The notes beneath the pieces were generated by a model. That model was given only the letters and a program-made list of their open reading frames with translations. It was not told the DNA's origin and did not search any database. A stretch of DNA of 55,768 nucleotides, taken from contig NZ_DIHC01000018.1 in the NCBI RefSeq assembly GCF_002419965.1, forward strand, positions 1-55,768, given 5' to 3'. This DNA is from Pseudomonas sp. UBA5706 (lineage in GTDB: Bacteria; Pseudomonadota; Gammaproteobacteria; Pseudomonadales; Pseudomonadaceae). Shown one piece after another: positions 19,501 to 27,974 of the stretch. The translations under genes were made by a program, and so were the position numbers. Numbering within the stretch: the stretch's first letter is position 1; every line of letters starts with the position of its first letter.

Positions 19501-21015
19501 GACCTGTCGCAGCTGATTTTCGACCTCAAGCAGGTCAACCCGTCGGCGCTGGTCTCGGTCAAGCTTGTGGCAGAAGCGGGTGTTGGCACCATTGCAGCTG
19601 GCGTGGCCAAGGCCTACGCCGACCTGATCACCATTTCAGGCTACGACGGTGGTACCGGTGCATCGCCGCTGTCCTCGATCAAATACGCGGGCGCGCCGTG
19701 GGAAATCGGGCTGGCCGAAACCCACCAGACCCTGCGCGGCAATGATCTGCGCGGCAAGGTACGTGTGCAGACCGACGGTGGCCTGAAAACCGGCCTGGAC
19801 GTGATCAAGGCCGCCATTCTCGGCGCCGAGAGCTTCGGCTTCGGTACTGCGCCGATGATCGCGCTAGGCTGCAAATACTTGCGCATTTGCCACCTGAACA
19901 ACTGCGCCACTGGCGTAGCGACCCAGAACGACAAGCTGCGCAAGGATCACTACATCGGCACTGTCGACATGGTCATCAACTTCTTCACCTATGTGGCTGA
20001 AGAAACCCGCGAGTGGCTGGCCAAGCTGGGTGTGCGTTCGCTGGAACAGCTGATCGGCCGTACCGACCTGCTGGACATCCTGCCGGGCGAAACCGCCAAG
20101 CAGCAGAACCTGGACCTGACGCCGCTGCTGGGCAGCGATCACATCCCGGCAGACAAGCCTCAGTTCAGCTTGGTCGACCGCAACCCGCCCTTCGACAAAG
20201 GCCTGCTGGCCGAGAAAATGGTCGAGATGGCCAAGTCGGCTATCGAGTCCAGGTCTGGCGGCGAATACGAACTGGAAATCTGCAACTGCGACCGTTCTAT
20301 CGGCGCGCGTATCTCCGGTGAAATCGCCAAGCTGCACGGTAACCAGGGTATGAACAATGCGCCGGTGACCTTCCGCTTCAAGGGCACCGCTGGCCAGAGC
20401 TTCGGCGTTTGGAACGCCGGCGGTCTGAACATGTACCTGGAAGGCGATGCCAACGACTACGTCGGTAAGGGCATGACTGCAGGCAAGCTGGTGATCGTGC
20501 CGCCCAAGGGCAGCCCGTTCAAGACTCAGGACAGCGCCATTATCGGTAACACCTGCTTGTACGGCGCCACCGGCGGCAAGTTGTTTGCCGCAGGAACCGC
20601 AGGCGAGCGTTTCGCCGTGCGTAATTCGGGTGCTTATACCGTCGTGGAAGGCACCGGCGATCACTGCTGCGAATACATGACCGGTGGTTTCGTCTGCGTG
20701 CTCGGCAAGACCGGCTACAACTTCGGTTCCGGCATGACTGGCGGTTTCGCTTACGTGCTCGATCAGGACAACACCTTCGTTGACCGGGTCAACCATGAGC
20801 TGGTTGAGATCCAGCGCATCAGCGGTGAGGCCATGGAAGCCTATCGCAGCCATCTGGAACGCGTGCTCGCCGAATACGTTGCCGAAACCGATAGCGAGTG
20901 GGGCCGCAATCTCTGGGAAAACCTGGACGACTACCTGCGCCGCTTCTGGCTGGTCAAGCCCAAGGCCGCCAACTTGAAGTCGTTGCTATCGAGTACTCGC
21001 GCGAATCCGCAATGA
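16570..21015 (+). CDS. gltB: glutamate synthase (NADPH), large subunit
   Basis: About 1,481 residues from ATG 16570; a GTG two codons earlier (16564) is also possible. With GltD it makes two glutamates from glutamine and 2-oxoglutarate (GOGAT, ammonia assimilation). The N-terminal class II amidotransferase begins after a propeptide at Cys in NCGFGLIAHMQ. The central and FMN-binding synthase domains follow (GLKTGLDVIKAAILGAESFGFG), with the 3Fe-4S cluster cysteines in CKYLRICHLNNCATG. The C-terminal glycine-rich beta-helix (FGVWNAGGLNMYLEGDANDYVGKGM) is complete. It heads a gltBD operon. Confidence 0.97.
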   Translation: MKAGLYHPEEFKDNCGFGLIAHMQGEPSHHLLQTAIEALTCMTHRGGINADGKTGDGCGLLIQKPDTFLRAVAQEQFGVELPRQYCVGMVFLNQDDTKAQVARENMNREILAAGLTLIGWRQVPIDTSVLGRLALERLPKIEQVFIGGEGLSDQEFAIKLFCARRRSSVANAADNDHYICSFSHKTIIYKGLMMPRDLTAFYPDLNDERLQTAICVFHQRFSTNTLPKWPLAQPFRFLAHNGEINTITGNRNWAQARRTKFTNDLMDLDELGPLVNRVGSDSSSMDNMLELMVTGGIDLFRGVRMLVPPAWQNVETMDPDLRAFYEFNSMHMEPWDGPAGVVMTEGRHAVCLLDRNGLRPARWVTTKNGYITLASEIGVWNYTPEDVIAKGRVGPGQIFAVDTETGQILDTDAIDSRLKSRHPYKQWLRKNALRIQATLEDHDHGSAFYNPDQLKQYMKMFQVTFEERDQVLRPLGEQGQEAVGSMGDDTPMAVLSRRVRTPYDYFRQQFAQVTNPPIDPLREAIVMSLEVCLGAERNIFQESPEHASRVILSSPVISPAKWRSLMNLERPGFDRAVIDLNYDESTGLEAAVRNVADQAEEAVRAGRTQIVLSDRHIAPGKLPIHASLATGAVHHRLTEKGLRCDSNILVETATARDPHHFAVLIGFGASAVYPFLAYEVLGDLIRTGEVLGDLYEVFKNYRKGITKGLLKILSKMGISTIASYRGAQLFEAIGLSEEVCELSFRGVPSRIKGARFVDIEAEQQALAGEAWSPRKPIQQGGLLKFVYGGEYHAYNPDVVATLQAAVQQGDYSKFKEYTALVDNRPVSMIRDLFKVKELDTPLSIDDIEPLEAILKRFDSAGISLGALSPEAHEALAEAMNRLGARSNSGEGGEDPARYGTIRSSKIKQIATGRFGVTPEYLVNADVLQIKVAQGAKPGEGGQLPGGKVNGLIAKLRYAVPGVTLISPPPHHDIYSIEDLSQLIFDLKQVNPSALVSVKLVAEAGVGTIAAGVAKAYADLITISGYDGGTGASPLSSIKYAGAPWEIGLAETHQTLRGNDLRGKVRVQTDGGLKTGLDVIKAAILGAESFGFGTAPMIALGCKYLRICHLNNCATGVATQNDKLRKDHYIGTVDMVINFFTYVAEETREWLAKLGVRSLEQLIGRTDLLDILPGETAKQQNLDLTPLLGSDHIPADKPQFSLVDRNPPFDKGLLAEKMVEMAKSAIESRSGGEYELEICNCDRSIGARISGEIAKLHGNQGMNNAPVTFRFKGTAGQSFGVWNAGGLNMYLEGDANDYVGKGMTAGKLVIVPPKGSPFKTQDSAIIGNTCLYGATGGKLFAAGTAGERFAVRNSGAYTVVEGTGDHCCEYMTGGFVCVLGKTGYNFGSGMTGGFAYVLDQDNTFVDRVNHELVEIQRISGEAMEAYRSHLERVLAEYVAETDSEWGRNLWENLDDYLRRFWLVKPKAANLKSLLSSTRANPQ

Positions 21016-21134
21016 CAGCAGCTGCGAGCGGCACGCTTCACGCCGCAAGTGAACAGCAGTGCGCGTAACGCCTGCGTAATGATTCTTGCAGCTTCAAGCG
21101 TAAAGTTTGAGGCTGTGGTTAGAGGTTCTAGAGA

Positions 21135-22553
21135 ATGGCCGAGCGTCTCAGTAACGACTTCCAGTTCATCGATGTCGGGCGCAAAGATCCGAAGAAGAAA
21201 CTGTTGCGTCAACGAAAGAAAGAGTTCGTGGAAATCTACGAGCCTTTCAAACCCCAGCAGTCGGCCGATCAGGCCCATCGTTGCCTGGGTTGTGGTAACC
21301 CGTACTGTGAATGGAAATGCCCTGTGCATAACTTCATTCCCAATTGGCTCAAGCTGGTGTCCGAGGGCAACATCCTCGCCGCCGCCGAGCTGTCGCACCA
21401 GACCAATACCCTGCCGGAAGTCTGCGGTCGGGTGTGCCCTCAGGACCGCCTGTGCGAAGGTGCCTGCACCCTCAACGACGGTTTCGGCGCGGTCACGATC
21501 GGTTCGGTGGAGAAGTACATCACCGATACCGCGTTCGCCATGGGCTGGCGCCCGGACATGTCTCGCGTCGTGCCGACCGGCAAGCGCGTGGCGATCATCG
21601 GTGCAGGACCTGCGGGTCTGGGCTGCGCCGACGTGCTGGTGCGCGGTGGCGTAACTCCCGTGGTGTTCGATAAAAACCCGGAAATCGGCGGCCTGCTGAC
21701 CTTCGGTATCCCTGAGTTCAAGCTCGAGAAAAGCGTGCTCAGCCACCGTCGCGAAGTCTTCACCGGTATGGGAATCGAGTTCCGTCTCAACACTGAAGTC
21801 GGCAAAGACATCACCGTCGAGCAGTTGCTGCAGGAATACGATGCGGTGTTCATGGGCATGGGCACTTATACCTACATGAAGGGTGGGTTCCCCGGTGAAG
21901 ACCTGCCAGGCGTGCACGACGCGCTGGATTTCCTGATCGCTAACGTCAACCGCAACCTGGGCTTCGAAAAGTCGCCGGAAGATTTCGTCGACATGAAGGG
22001 CAAGAAGGTCGTGGTGCTCGGCGGTGGCGACACGGCAATGGACTGCAACCGCACGTCGATTCGTCAGGGTGCCAAAGCGGTGACCTGCGCCTATCGTCGT
22101 GACGAAGAAAACATGCCGGGTTCGCGCAAGGAAGTGAAGAACGCCAAGGAAGAAGGCGTGAAGTTTCTCTACAACCGTCAGCCCATCGCCATCGTAGGCG
22201 AAGACAAGGTTGAAGGCGTGAAGGTGGTGGAGACTCGTCTGGGCGAGCCCGACGCCCGTGGCCGTCGCAGCCCTGAGCCGATCCCGGGCTCCGAAGAGAT
22301 CATCCCGGCGGATGCCGTGGTCATCGCCTTCGGTTTCCGTCCAAGCCCGGCATCGTGGTTCGAGCAGCACAGCATCGAGATCGACAGCCAGGGTCGCGTC
22401 GTTGCACCGGAACAAGGCAAGTTCAAGCACCAGACCAGCAACCCGAAAATCTTCGCCGGTGGCGACATGGTCCGCGGGTCTGACCTGGTGGTAACGGCGA
22501 TCTTCGAAGGCCGCAATGCGGCTGAGGGCATTCTGGATTACCTGGGCGTCTGA
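21135..22553 (+). CDS. gltD: glutamate synthase (NADPH), small subunit
   Basis: 472 residues. It passes electrons from NADPH through FAD and 4Fe-4S clusters to GltB. The N-terminal cysteine motifs CLGCGNPYCEWKCPVHN and CGRVCPQDRLCEGAC bind the two 4Fe-4S clusters. The FAD Rossmann motif is AIIGAGPAGLGCADVL and the NADPH motif is VVLGGGDTAMDC. The gap to gltB is 119 bp, longer than usual for an operon, and holds degenerate repeat-like sequence rich in GCTTCA/GCGGC motifs but no clear terminator. Confidence 0.97.
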   Translation: MAERLSNDFQFIDVGRKDPKKKLLRQRKKEFVEIYEPFKPQQSADQAHRCLGCGNPYCEWKCPVHNFIPNWLKLVSEGNILAAAELSHQTNTLPEVCGRVCPQDRLCEGACTLNDGFGAVTIGSVEKYITDTAFAMGWRPDMSRVVPTGKRVAIIGAGPAGLGCADVLVRGGVTPVVFDKNPEIGGLLTFGIPEFKLEKSVLSHRREVFTGMGIEFRLNTEVGKDITVEQLLQEYDAVFMGMGTYTYMKGGFPGEDLPGVHDALDFLIANVNRNLGFEKSPEDFVDMKGKKVVVLGGGDTAMDCNRTSIRQGAKAVTCAYRRDEENMPGSRKEVKNAKEEGVKFLYNRQPIAIVGEDKVEGVKVVETRLGEPDARGRRSPEPIPGSEEIIPADAVVIAFGFRPSPASWFEQHSIEIDSQGRVVAPEQGKFKHQTSNPKIFAGGDMVRGSDLVVTAIFEGRNAAEGILDYLGV

Positions 22554-22588
22554 CGCGTGGTGCGGATTGATGCAGCAGAGCGGCATAT

Positions 22589-22685
22589 GATCGTTCCCTC
22601 GCTCTGCGTGGGAATGCTCCGCGTCCAACAACAGGTTTCACGCGGCGCGTCGTAGGCGCAATGCCACGCAAGGCCTGGGACGATC
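22589..22685. repeat. GATCGTTCCC... intergenic repeat with imperfect terminal inverted repeats
   Basis: GATCGTTCCC at 22589-22598 faces GGGACGATC at 22677-22685, with CTCTGCGTGGGAATGC and CGCGGCGCGTCG inside. It matches the family seen in reverse at 118-143. It lies 35 bp after gltD and carries no reading frame. It is probably a non-autonomous REP/MITE-like unit of the P. syringae type. Confidence 0.55.
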
Positions 22686-22735
22686 TCTAGAGGTCATTCG
22701 TTGCAGTCTGCATGCGACAAATCGCACCCATAGAC

Positions 22736-22763
22736 AAAAGGCACGGTACTTACCGTGCCTTTT
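22736..22763. terminator. bidirectional-looking Rho-independent terminator
   Basis: AAAAGGCACGGTA-CT-TACCGTGCCTTTT is a perfect 13-bp inverted repeat including the A and T runs. It most likely ends the gltBD transcript. It lies 47 bp upstream of the hemE start, so hemE needs its own promoter or read-through. Confidence 0.8.
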
Positions 22764-22810
22764 GCGTTGGTGTCTGAGAAAATGCCCGCACTTTTTTTCC
22801 GGATGCCGAC

Positions 22811-23875
22811 ATGACTGCCCTGAAGAACGACCGCTTCCTTCGCGCCCTGCTCAAGCAACCCGTAGACGTCACTCCCGTGTGGATGATGCGTCAGGCCGGT
22901 CGCTACCTCCCGGAATACCGCGCCAGCCGCGCCAAGGCCGGGGACTTCATGAGCCTGTGCATGAACCCGGCGTTTGCCTGTGAAGTCACCTTGCAGCCCC
23001 TTGAACGCTACCCGCTGGACGCCGCGATCCTGTTCTCCGACATTCTGACCGTTCCCGATGCGATGGGCCTTGGCCTGTACTTCGAAACCGGAGAAGGCCC
23101 GCGCTTCAGGAAAACCGTTAGCAATCTGGCCGACATCGAAGCCTTGCCGATTCCCGATCCGCAGAAGGACCTGGGCTACGTCATGGATGCGGTCAGCACC
23201 ATTCGCCGCGAGCTGAATGGCCGCGTGCCGTTGATCGGTTTCTCAGGCAGCCCATGGACCCTGGCGACCTACATGGTTGAAGGCGGCTCGTCCAAAGACT
23301 TCCGCAAGTCCAAGGCCATGCTCTACGACAACCCGCAAGCCATGCACCTGTTATTGGATAAATTGGCGCAGTCGGTTACCGCCTACCTCAACGGCCAGAT
23401 CCTCGCTGGCGCACAAGCGGTGCAGATCTTCGACAGCTGGGGTGGCAGCCTCTCGGCGGCGGCATATCAGGAGTTTTCCCTGGCCTACATGCGCAAGATC
23501 GTCAACGGTCTGATTCGCGAGCACGATGGCCGCAAAGTGCCAGTGATCCTGTTCACTAAAGGTGGCGGCCTGTGGCTGGAAAGCATCGCCGAGGCCGGAG
23601 CCGACGCCTTGGGCCTGGACTGGACCTGCGACATCGGCGAAGCGCGCCGCCGTGTCGGTAGCAAGGTCGCCCTGCAAGGCAACATGGACCCCACCGTGCT
23701 CTATGCCAACCCGCAAGCTATCCGCCAGGAAGTCGCCAATATCCTCAAAAGCTATGGCAGCGGCACCGGCCACATCTTCAATCTGGGTCACGGCATCACC
23801 CCCGAAGTCGACCCGGCCAACGCCGGTGCATTCATCAATGCCGTGCATGAAATGTCAGCGCAGTACCACCAGTAA
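22811..23875 (+). CDS. hemE: uroporphyrinogen decarboxylase
   Basis: 354 residues. It decarboxylates the four acetate side chains of uroporphyrinogen III to give coproporphyrinogen III, in haem synthesis, in the cytoplasm and without a cofactor. The signature PVWMMRQAGRYLPEYR near residue 20 contains the substrate-binding arginines. FSDILTVPDAMGLGL carries the key Asp, and GFSGSPWTLATYMVEGG is the second signature. The length is normal for the family. It is a single gene with its own terminator. Confidence 0.97.
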   Translation: MTALKNDRFLRALLKQPVDVTPVWMMRQAGRYLPEYRASRAKAGDFMSLCMNPAFACEVTLQPLERYPLDAAILFSDILTVPDAMGLGLYFETGEGPRFRKTVSNLADIEALPIPDPQKDLGYVMDAVSTIRRELNGRVPLIGFSGSPWTLATYMVEGGSSKDFRKSKAMLYDNPQAMHLLLDKLAQSVTAYLNGQILAGAQAVQIFDSWGGSLSAAAYQEFSLAYMRKIVNGLIREHDGRKVPVILFTKGGGLWLESIAEAGADALGLDWTCDIGEARRRVGSKVALQGNMDPTVLYANPQAIRQEVANILKSYGSGTGHIFNLGHGITPEVDPANAGAFINAVHEMSAQYHQ

Positions 23876-23894
23876 ACGCTGATAGGCAGAAATG

Positions 23895-23922
23895 AAACGC
23901 CCGGCCAGTGCCGGGCGTTTTT
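23895..23922 (+). terminator. Rho-independent terminator of hemE
   Basis: AAACGCCCGG-CCAGTG-CCGGGCGTTTTTA, a perfect 10-bp stem with T-run, 19 bp after the stop. Confidence 0.9.
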
Positions 23923-24075
23923 ATGTGCGGCTTCATGCTGCGGTGGTGTTTGGGGGTATGCATTGGCGTGACAGGAGGCTGCTCTCGGTGCTCTGCCTGC
24001 AGAGGTCGTGGTGCGGACGATGCAGATATAAAAGGTGTGAAACGAAGTGCGGCCTGCATGAAGAGGCCGAAGGCA

Positions 24076-25341
24076 TCAAACCTGCACATTTATCGCCAAC
24101 GGCTTCACTTTCGCCAACTTCAACGCTACGCCCAATGCCATGAGCAGCAAGATGCCAACGAACACGCCAATGCCGTTCCAGCCCGCGTAATGCCAGAACA
24201 GCCCGCCGCCGGTCCCGGCGATGCTGGAGCCAACGTAGTAGCAAAAAAGATACAGCGAGGACGCCTGGCCTTTGGCTTTGATAGCGCGACGGCCTATCCA
24301 GCTGCTGGACACCGAATGCGCACCGAAGAAGCCAAAGGTGAACAAGATCACGCCGATGAGCACCACAGCCAAAGGCTCGAACATGGTCAGCGCCAAGCCT
24401 GCGAGCATCAGCACGATCACCGCCCATAGCACGTTGCGCCGACCTAGTTTATCCGCCAGTGCGCCGACCTTCGCCGAGCTGTAGATGCCAGACAGGTACA
24501 CCACCGAAAACAGCCCGACCACCGCCTGGCTCAGGTTGTACGGGGCTGCGAGCAGGCGATAGCCGATGTAGTTGAACAGGGTCACAAAAGCCCCCATCAG
24601 CAGGAAGCCTTCCAGAAACAGCCACGGCAAACCGGCATCGCGGAACTGCAGAACGAACCCTTCCAACAGACTGCGGGCGTTGAGCGGGCGAGCGCTGAAG
24701 TTGCGTGATGGCGGAAGTATTTTCCAGAACACACAGGCTCCGGCCAACGATATGAGGCCCATGATCGACAGCGCCGTATGCCAACTGACGTAGTCACTGA
24801 GCACGCCGGTGATCAGGCGACCGCTCATTCCGCCGATGGCATTGCCACCGATATAAAGGCCCATCGCCAAACCAATGTGTTGTGGATGAATTTCTTCGCT
24901 TAGATAAGTCATGGCAACCGCCGCCAGCCCGCTCAGCGAAAGCCCGACGAACGCCCGCGTCACCAGCACACCTTCCCAACTCGGCATGAACGCACTGGCG
25001 ATGGTGAACAGCGCTGCCGAAAACAACGAAAAAACCATCACCGACTTGCGTCCCAATCGATCTGAAATCGGCCCGGTAATCAGCAGCCCGATGGCCAGCA
25101 TCGCGGTGGCAACGGAGAGGATCAGGCTGCTCTGCGCCGCATTGATGGAAAACTCGCGGGACAGCACCGGCATCATGGGTTGCACGCAGTAGAGCAGGGA
25201 AAAGGTGGCGAAGCCGCCGGAAAACAGCGCAAGAACTGTACGAATAAACGCGGGTGTGTCTTTTTCGATGTAGTTATCACCCAGCGGTATGGCAACGTTG
25301 ATCTCGGACGCGGACGTGGCGGGAGATGCAGCAGTATTCAC
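24076..25341 (-). CDS. ynfM: YnfM-type MFS transporter
   Basis: About 421 residues from a GTG at 25341, with GAGGT six bases upstream; the frame is open 22 codons further but without a ribosome site. Twelve membrane segments are expected. TLALFSGGFATFSLLYCVQPMMPVLSREF, GLLITGPISDRLGRKSVM (MFS motif A) and ALVGLSLSGLAAVAMTYLSEEIHP-like sequence follow E. coli YnfM closely along the whole length. The substrate is unknown; the DHA1 subfamily mostly exports small molecules. It is divergent from a LysR gene, exactly as ynfM/ynfL in E. coli, so that regulator probably controls it. Confidence 0.85.
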   Translation of the reverse strand: MNTAASPATSASEINVAIPLGDNYIEKDTPAFIRTVLALFSGGFATFSLLYCVQPMMPVLSREFSINAAQSSLILSVATAMLAIGLLITGPISDRLGRKSVMVFSLFSAALFTIASAFMPSWEGVLVTRAFVGLSLSGLAAVAMTYLSEEIHPQHIGLAMGLYIGGNAIGGMSGRLITGVLSDYVSWHTALSIMGLISLAGACVFWKILPPSRNFSARPLNARSLLEGFVLQFRDAGLPWLFLEGFLLMGAFVTLFNYIGYRLLAAPYNLSQAVVGLFSVVYLSGIYSSAKVGALADKLGRRNVLWAVIVLMLAGLALTMFEPLAVVLIGVILFTFGFFGAHSVSSSWIGRRAIKAKGQASSLYLFCYYVGSSIAGTGGGLFWHYAGWNGIGVFVGILLLMALGVALKLAKVKPLAINVQV

Positions 25342-25418
25342 GGGTAACCTCAATGCAGGCGAAGCGACGAGGGAAAAAGAATATAGCCAGCTAACGATTT
25401 CCTCCAATATATTGTTCG

Positions 25419-25433
25419 ACCTGTTTGATAGGT
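25419..25433. promoter_or_regulatory. candidate LysR-type operator
   Basis: The dyad ACCT-N7-AGGT sits in the 114-bp gap between the divergent transporter and LysR genes, 22 bp before the lysR start. Its size and place fit a LysR-family half-site pair, but it is a single short dyad. Confidence 0.25.
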
Positions 25434-25455
25434 TTTACGACCTAATGGTGGGTTC

Positions 25456-26346
25456 ATGGAATTACGTCACCTGCGCTACTTCGTTGCAGTGGCAGAAGAG
25501 CTACATTTTGGCCGCGCGGCCGCCTCGCTAGGCATCTCGCAGCCCCCGCTTAGCCAACAGATACAGGCTCTGGAAAGCGAATTGGGCGCGCGCTTGTTCG
25601 AGCGCACCAACCGACGAGTGGCGCTGAGCGAGGCGGGTCGGCTGTTTCTCGAAGAGGCTCGCTTGGTATTGGCTCAGGTCGAAAAAGCGTCCGACGTTGC
25701 CCGTCGGGCCCAACTGGGCGAGCTGGGCGAATTGAAGATCGGCTTTACCGCGTCCGCGCCGTTCACCTCAAGCATCCCGCAGGCCATCTTTGCTTTTCGT
25801 CAGCGCTACCCGGATGTGCGTCTTGCGCTGCAGGAAATGAGCAGCAGGGAAGTCGCCGAGCGGCTGGAGGAAGAGTCGATGCAGGTCGGCATCATGCGGC
25901 CGCTGCCGTTACCGGACGCCCTGGTGGCCGTTGAACTGCTGCGCGAGCCGCTGGTGGCGATATTGCGTTCCGATCACCCCTTGGCTGAAGGCAACGAGCG
26001 GGGGATTTATCTTAAGGAACTGGCCGGCGAACCCTTCGTATTCTTCCCTCGCAACTACGGCAGTGGTCTGTATGCGCAACTGTTGAGCCTGGCGCGGGAG
26101 GCGGGATTCAGCCCCTTGTTCGCGCAGGAAGCGGGCGAGGCCATGACCATCATTGGTCTGGTGGCGGCGGGTTTAGGGGTGACAGTGCTGCCCGCGTCTT
26201 ACCAACGCATGCGCATCGATGGGGTGGCCTATCGCACGCTGCTGGATGACGCGGCTACATCAGCGGTGTGGCTGGTACAACGCAAGGATCAGAAATCGCC
26301 CATGGCCAAAGCGTTCATTGAACTGGTGACGCGAAAGACCGGGTAA
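25456..26346 (+). CDS. LysR-family transcriptional regulator (YnfL-like)
   Basis: 296 residues. The N-terminal winged helix-turn-helix is typical (MELRHLRYFVAVAEELHFGRAAASLGISQPPLSQQIQALE). A linker helix and a periplasmic-binding-protein-like effector domain (about 90-296) follow. It would bind the gap shared with the divergent MFS gene and activate or repress it in response to an unknown ligand. The effector is not predictable from sequence. Autoregulation is likely, as is usual for divergent LysR genes. Confidence 0.88.
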   Translation: MELRHLRYFVAVAEELHFGRAAASLGISQPPLSQQIQALESELGARLFERTNRRVALSEAGRLFLEEARLVLAQVEKASDVARRAQLGELGELKIGFTASAPFTSSIPQAIFAFRQRYPDVRLALQEMSSREVAERLEEESMQVGIMRPLPLPDALVAVELLREPLVAILRSDHPLAEGNERGIYLKELAGEPFVFFPRNYGSGLYAQLLSLAREAGFSPLFAQEAGEAMTIIGLVAAGLGVTVLPASYQRMRIDGVAYRTLLDDAATSAVWLVQRKDQKSPMAKAFIELVTRKTG

Positions 26347-26379
26347 AAGCGGTGCATGCCTGCACGCCATTCGCGAGGA

Positions 26380-26865
26380 TCAGCGACTCGCTTTGCCTTT
26401 GATCGGGCTGACCATGTAGCTCTGGCCATCGGGTAGCGTGATGCGGATTAAGCCTTCCGAGAGGTAGCTGACCTGCCAACGGTTTTCGATGCTTCTTGCG
26501 TGGGGCTGGAGTTGCACGCCAGGGTAGTCGAAGCGGACTTCCTCTGCGGAGGTGAGCGCGAACAAAACGGCGCCGAACAGCTCCCGGGCTTCAAAGTCTG
26601 CATCGGAGACGGCGCGGTCTTTCCAACCGTCGTTGGTCAGATCCTGCACCGCTAGCACGCTCCCGGTAGTGTCTGTCAGGGTCCAGCGCACCCCGCGGTC
26701 CCGCTTCCGGGCTTCGACCCGCCAATCCTGATGCTGGCCCGCCTGCTCACGCTGTGCATTCACCGTAATCGGTAGCTTCAGATGAGGAATTTGTGCCGGC
26801 AGCTGATCTTGGCTGGCACACGCACTGAGCAGCAACACGCAGGCCAATAACAAAGCTCGAATCAT
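26380..26865 (-). CDS. small hypothetical lipoprotein
   Basis: About 161 residues from the ATG at 26865, with AGGT a few bases upstream; a TTG five codons earlier is less likely. The signal MIRALLLACVLLLSAC has a lipobox LSAC with Cys at residue 16, so it should be lipidated and membrane-anchored in the periplasm. The mature part is mostly beta-strand in character, with RWTLTDTTGSVLAVQ and a C-terminal RITLPDGQSYMVSPI. I do not recognise the family. It sits between two plus-strand genes with no obvious partner. Confidence 0.7.
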   Translation of the reverse strand: MIRALLLACVLLLSACASQDQLPAQIPHLKLPITVNAQREQAGQHQDWRVEARKRDRGVRWTLTDTTGSVLAVQDLTNDGWKDRAVSDADFEARELFGAVLFALTSAEEVRFDYPGVQLQPHARSIENRWQVSYLSEGLIRITLPDGQSYMVSPIKGKASR

Positions 26866-27124
26866 CAGGGTACCTATCAATGGTTAAGCGCTACGAAGAG
26901 GGCAGCGCCCTGCGGGTGCCACACGCTGCGGCGCAATGGCAGGCATTATCGAGGTGTGACCGGATGCTGGCAAATCTGCGCGTCGCATCAATGCAGACAA
27001 CTGCATTCCCGTGCGTCAGATTTCCCGGGATGCTCGCCCTTGTCACGTGGATTGCCTAGACTCGGTCCATTCATCGGGTCGGATCGACGATCCTTAAACA
27101 CAATACAGCAACAGGAGTTTTCCA

Positions 27125-27901
27125 ATGCGGCGTGTAGTGTTCAATCAGAAGGGTGGGGTCGGAAAATCCAGCATCGCCTGCAATCTCGCAGCCGTTAGTG
27201 CCCATGAGGGTTACCGGACGCTCTTGATCGATCTCGACACGCAGGCCAATTCGACGCAGTACCTCACGGGCCTGACCGGCGACGACATTCCCATGGGCAT
27301 TGCCGATTTTTTCAAGCAGACGCTGTCTTCCGGGCCGTTCTCCAAAAAGAATCAAGTCGACATCTACGAAACCCCGTTCGATAACCTGCACGTTGTTACC
27401 GCGACCGCCGAGCTGGCGGATTTGCAGCCCAAACTTGAGGCCAAGCACAAGATCAACAAGCTGCGTAAGTTGCTCGACGAGCTTGATCAGGATTACGAGC
27501 GTATCTATCTGGATACGCCCCCTGCGTTGAATTTTTATGCCGTCTCTGCGTTGATCGCGGCAGACAGGGTGCTGATCCCCTTCGACTGCGATAGCTTCTC
27601 CCGGCAGGCGCTGTACGGTCTGCTCAAGGAAATCGAAGAACTGAAAGAAGACCATAACGAGGATCTGGAGGTGGAAGGCATCATCGTCAATCAGTTCCAG
27701 TCGCGCGCCAGTTTGCCGCAGCAGATGCTCGATCAACTGATCGCCGAGGGCCTGCCCGTGCTGCCGGTTTACCTCAGTAGCTCGGTGAAGATGCGCGAGT
27801 CGCACCAGGCCAACAGGCCGCTGATTCACCTTGATCCGCGTCACAAGCTCAGCCAGCAATTCGTTGAGCTGCATCATTTGCTGGAAAGAAACGCCGCTTG
27901 A
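27125..27901 (+). CDS. orphan ParA/MinD-superfamily ATPase
   Basis: 258 residues with a deviant Walker A box KGGVGKSS at residues 9-16, LLIDLDTQANSTQYLTG (A' motif) and YLDTPPALNFYAVSAL (Walker B). ParA-type ATPases bind DNA or membrane cooperatively as ATP sandwich dimers and position chromosomes, plasmids or protein clusters. No parB-like gene or centromere-like repeat is beside it; the only downstream gene is a PAAR protein on the other strand. It is shorter than Soj-like ParA at its N-terminus, starting directly at the first beta strand. An AGGAG ribosome site lies just upstream. The cargo is unknown. Confidence 0.85.
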   Translation: MRRVVFNQKGGVGKSSIACNLAAVSAHEGYRTLLIDLDTQANSTQYLTGLTGDDIPMGIADFFKQTLSSGPFSKKNQVDIYETPFDNLHVVTATAELADLQPKLEAKHKINKLRKLLDELDQDYERIYLDTPPALNFYAVSALIAADRVLIPFDCDSFSRQALYGLLKEIEELKEDHNEDLEVEGIIVNQFQSRASLPQQMLDQLIAEGLPVLPVYLSSSVKMRESHQANRPLIHLDPRHKLSQQFVELHHLLERNAA

Positions 27902-27974
27902 TGAATGGGCCGCCCCGTCGTCAATGCGCTTCTCGCTGACGGCGATCTTAAGCGCGTTTCGGCAAGCCGCGCGG

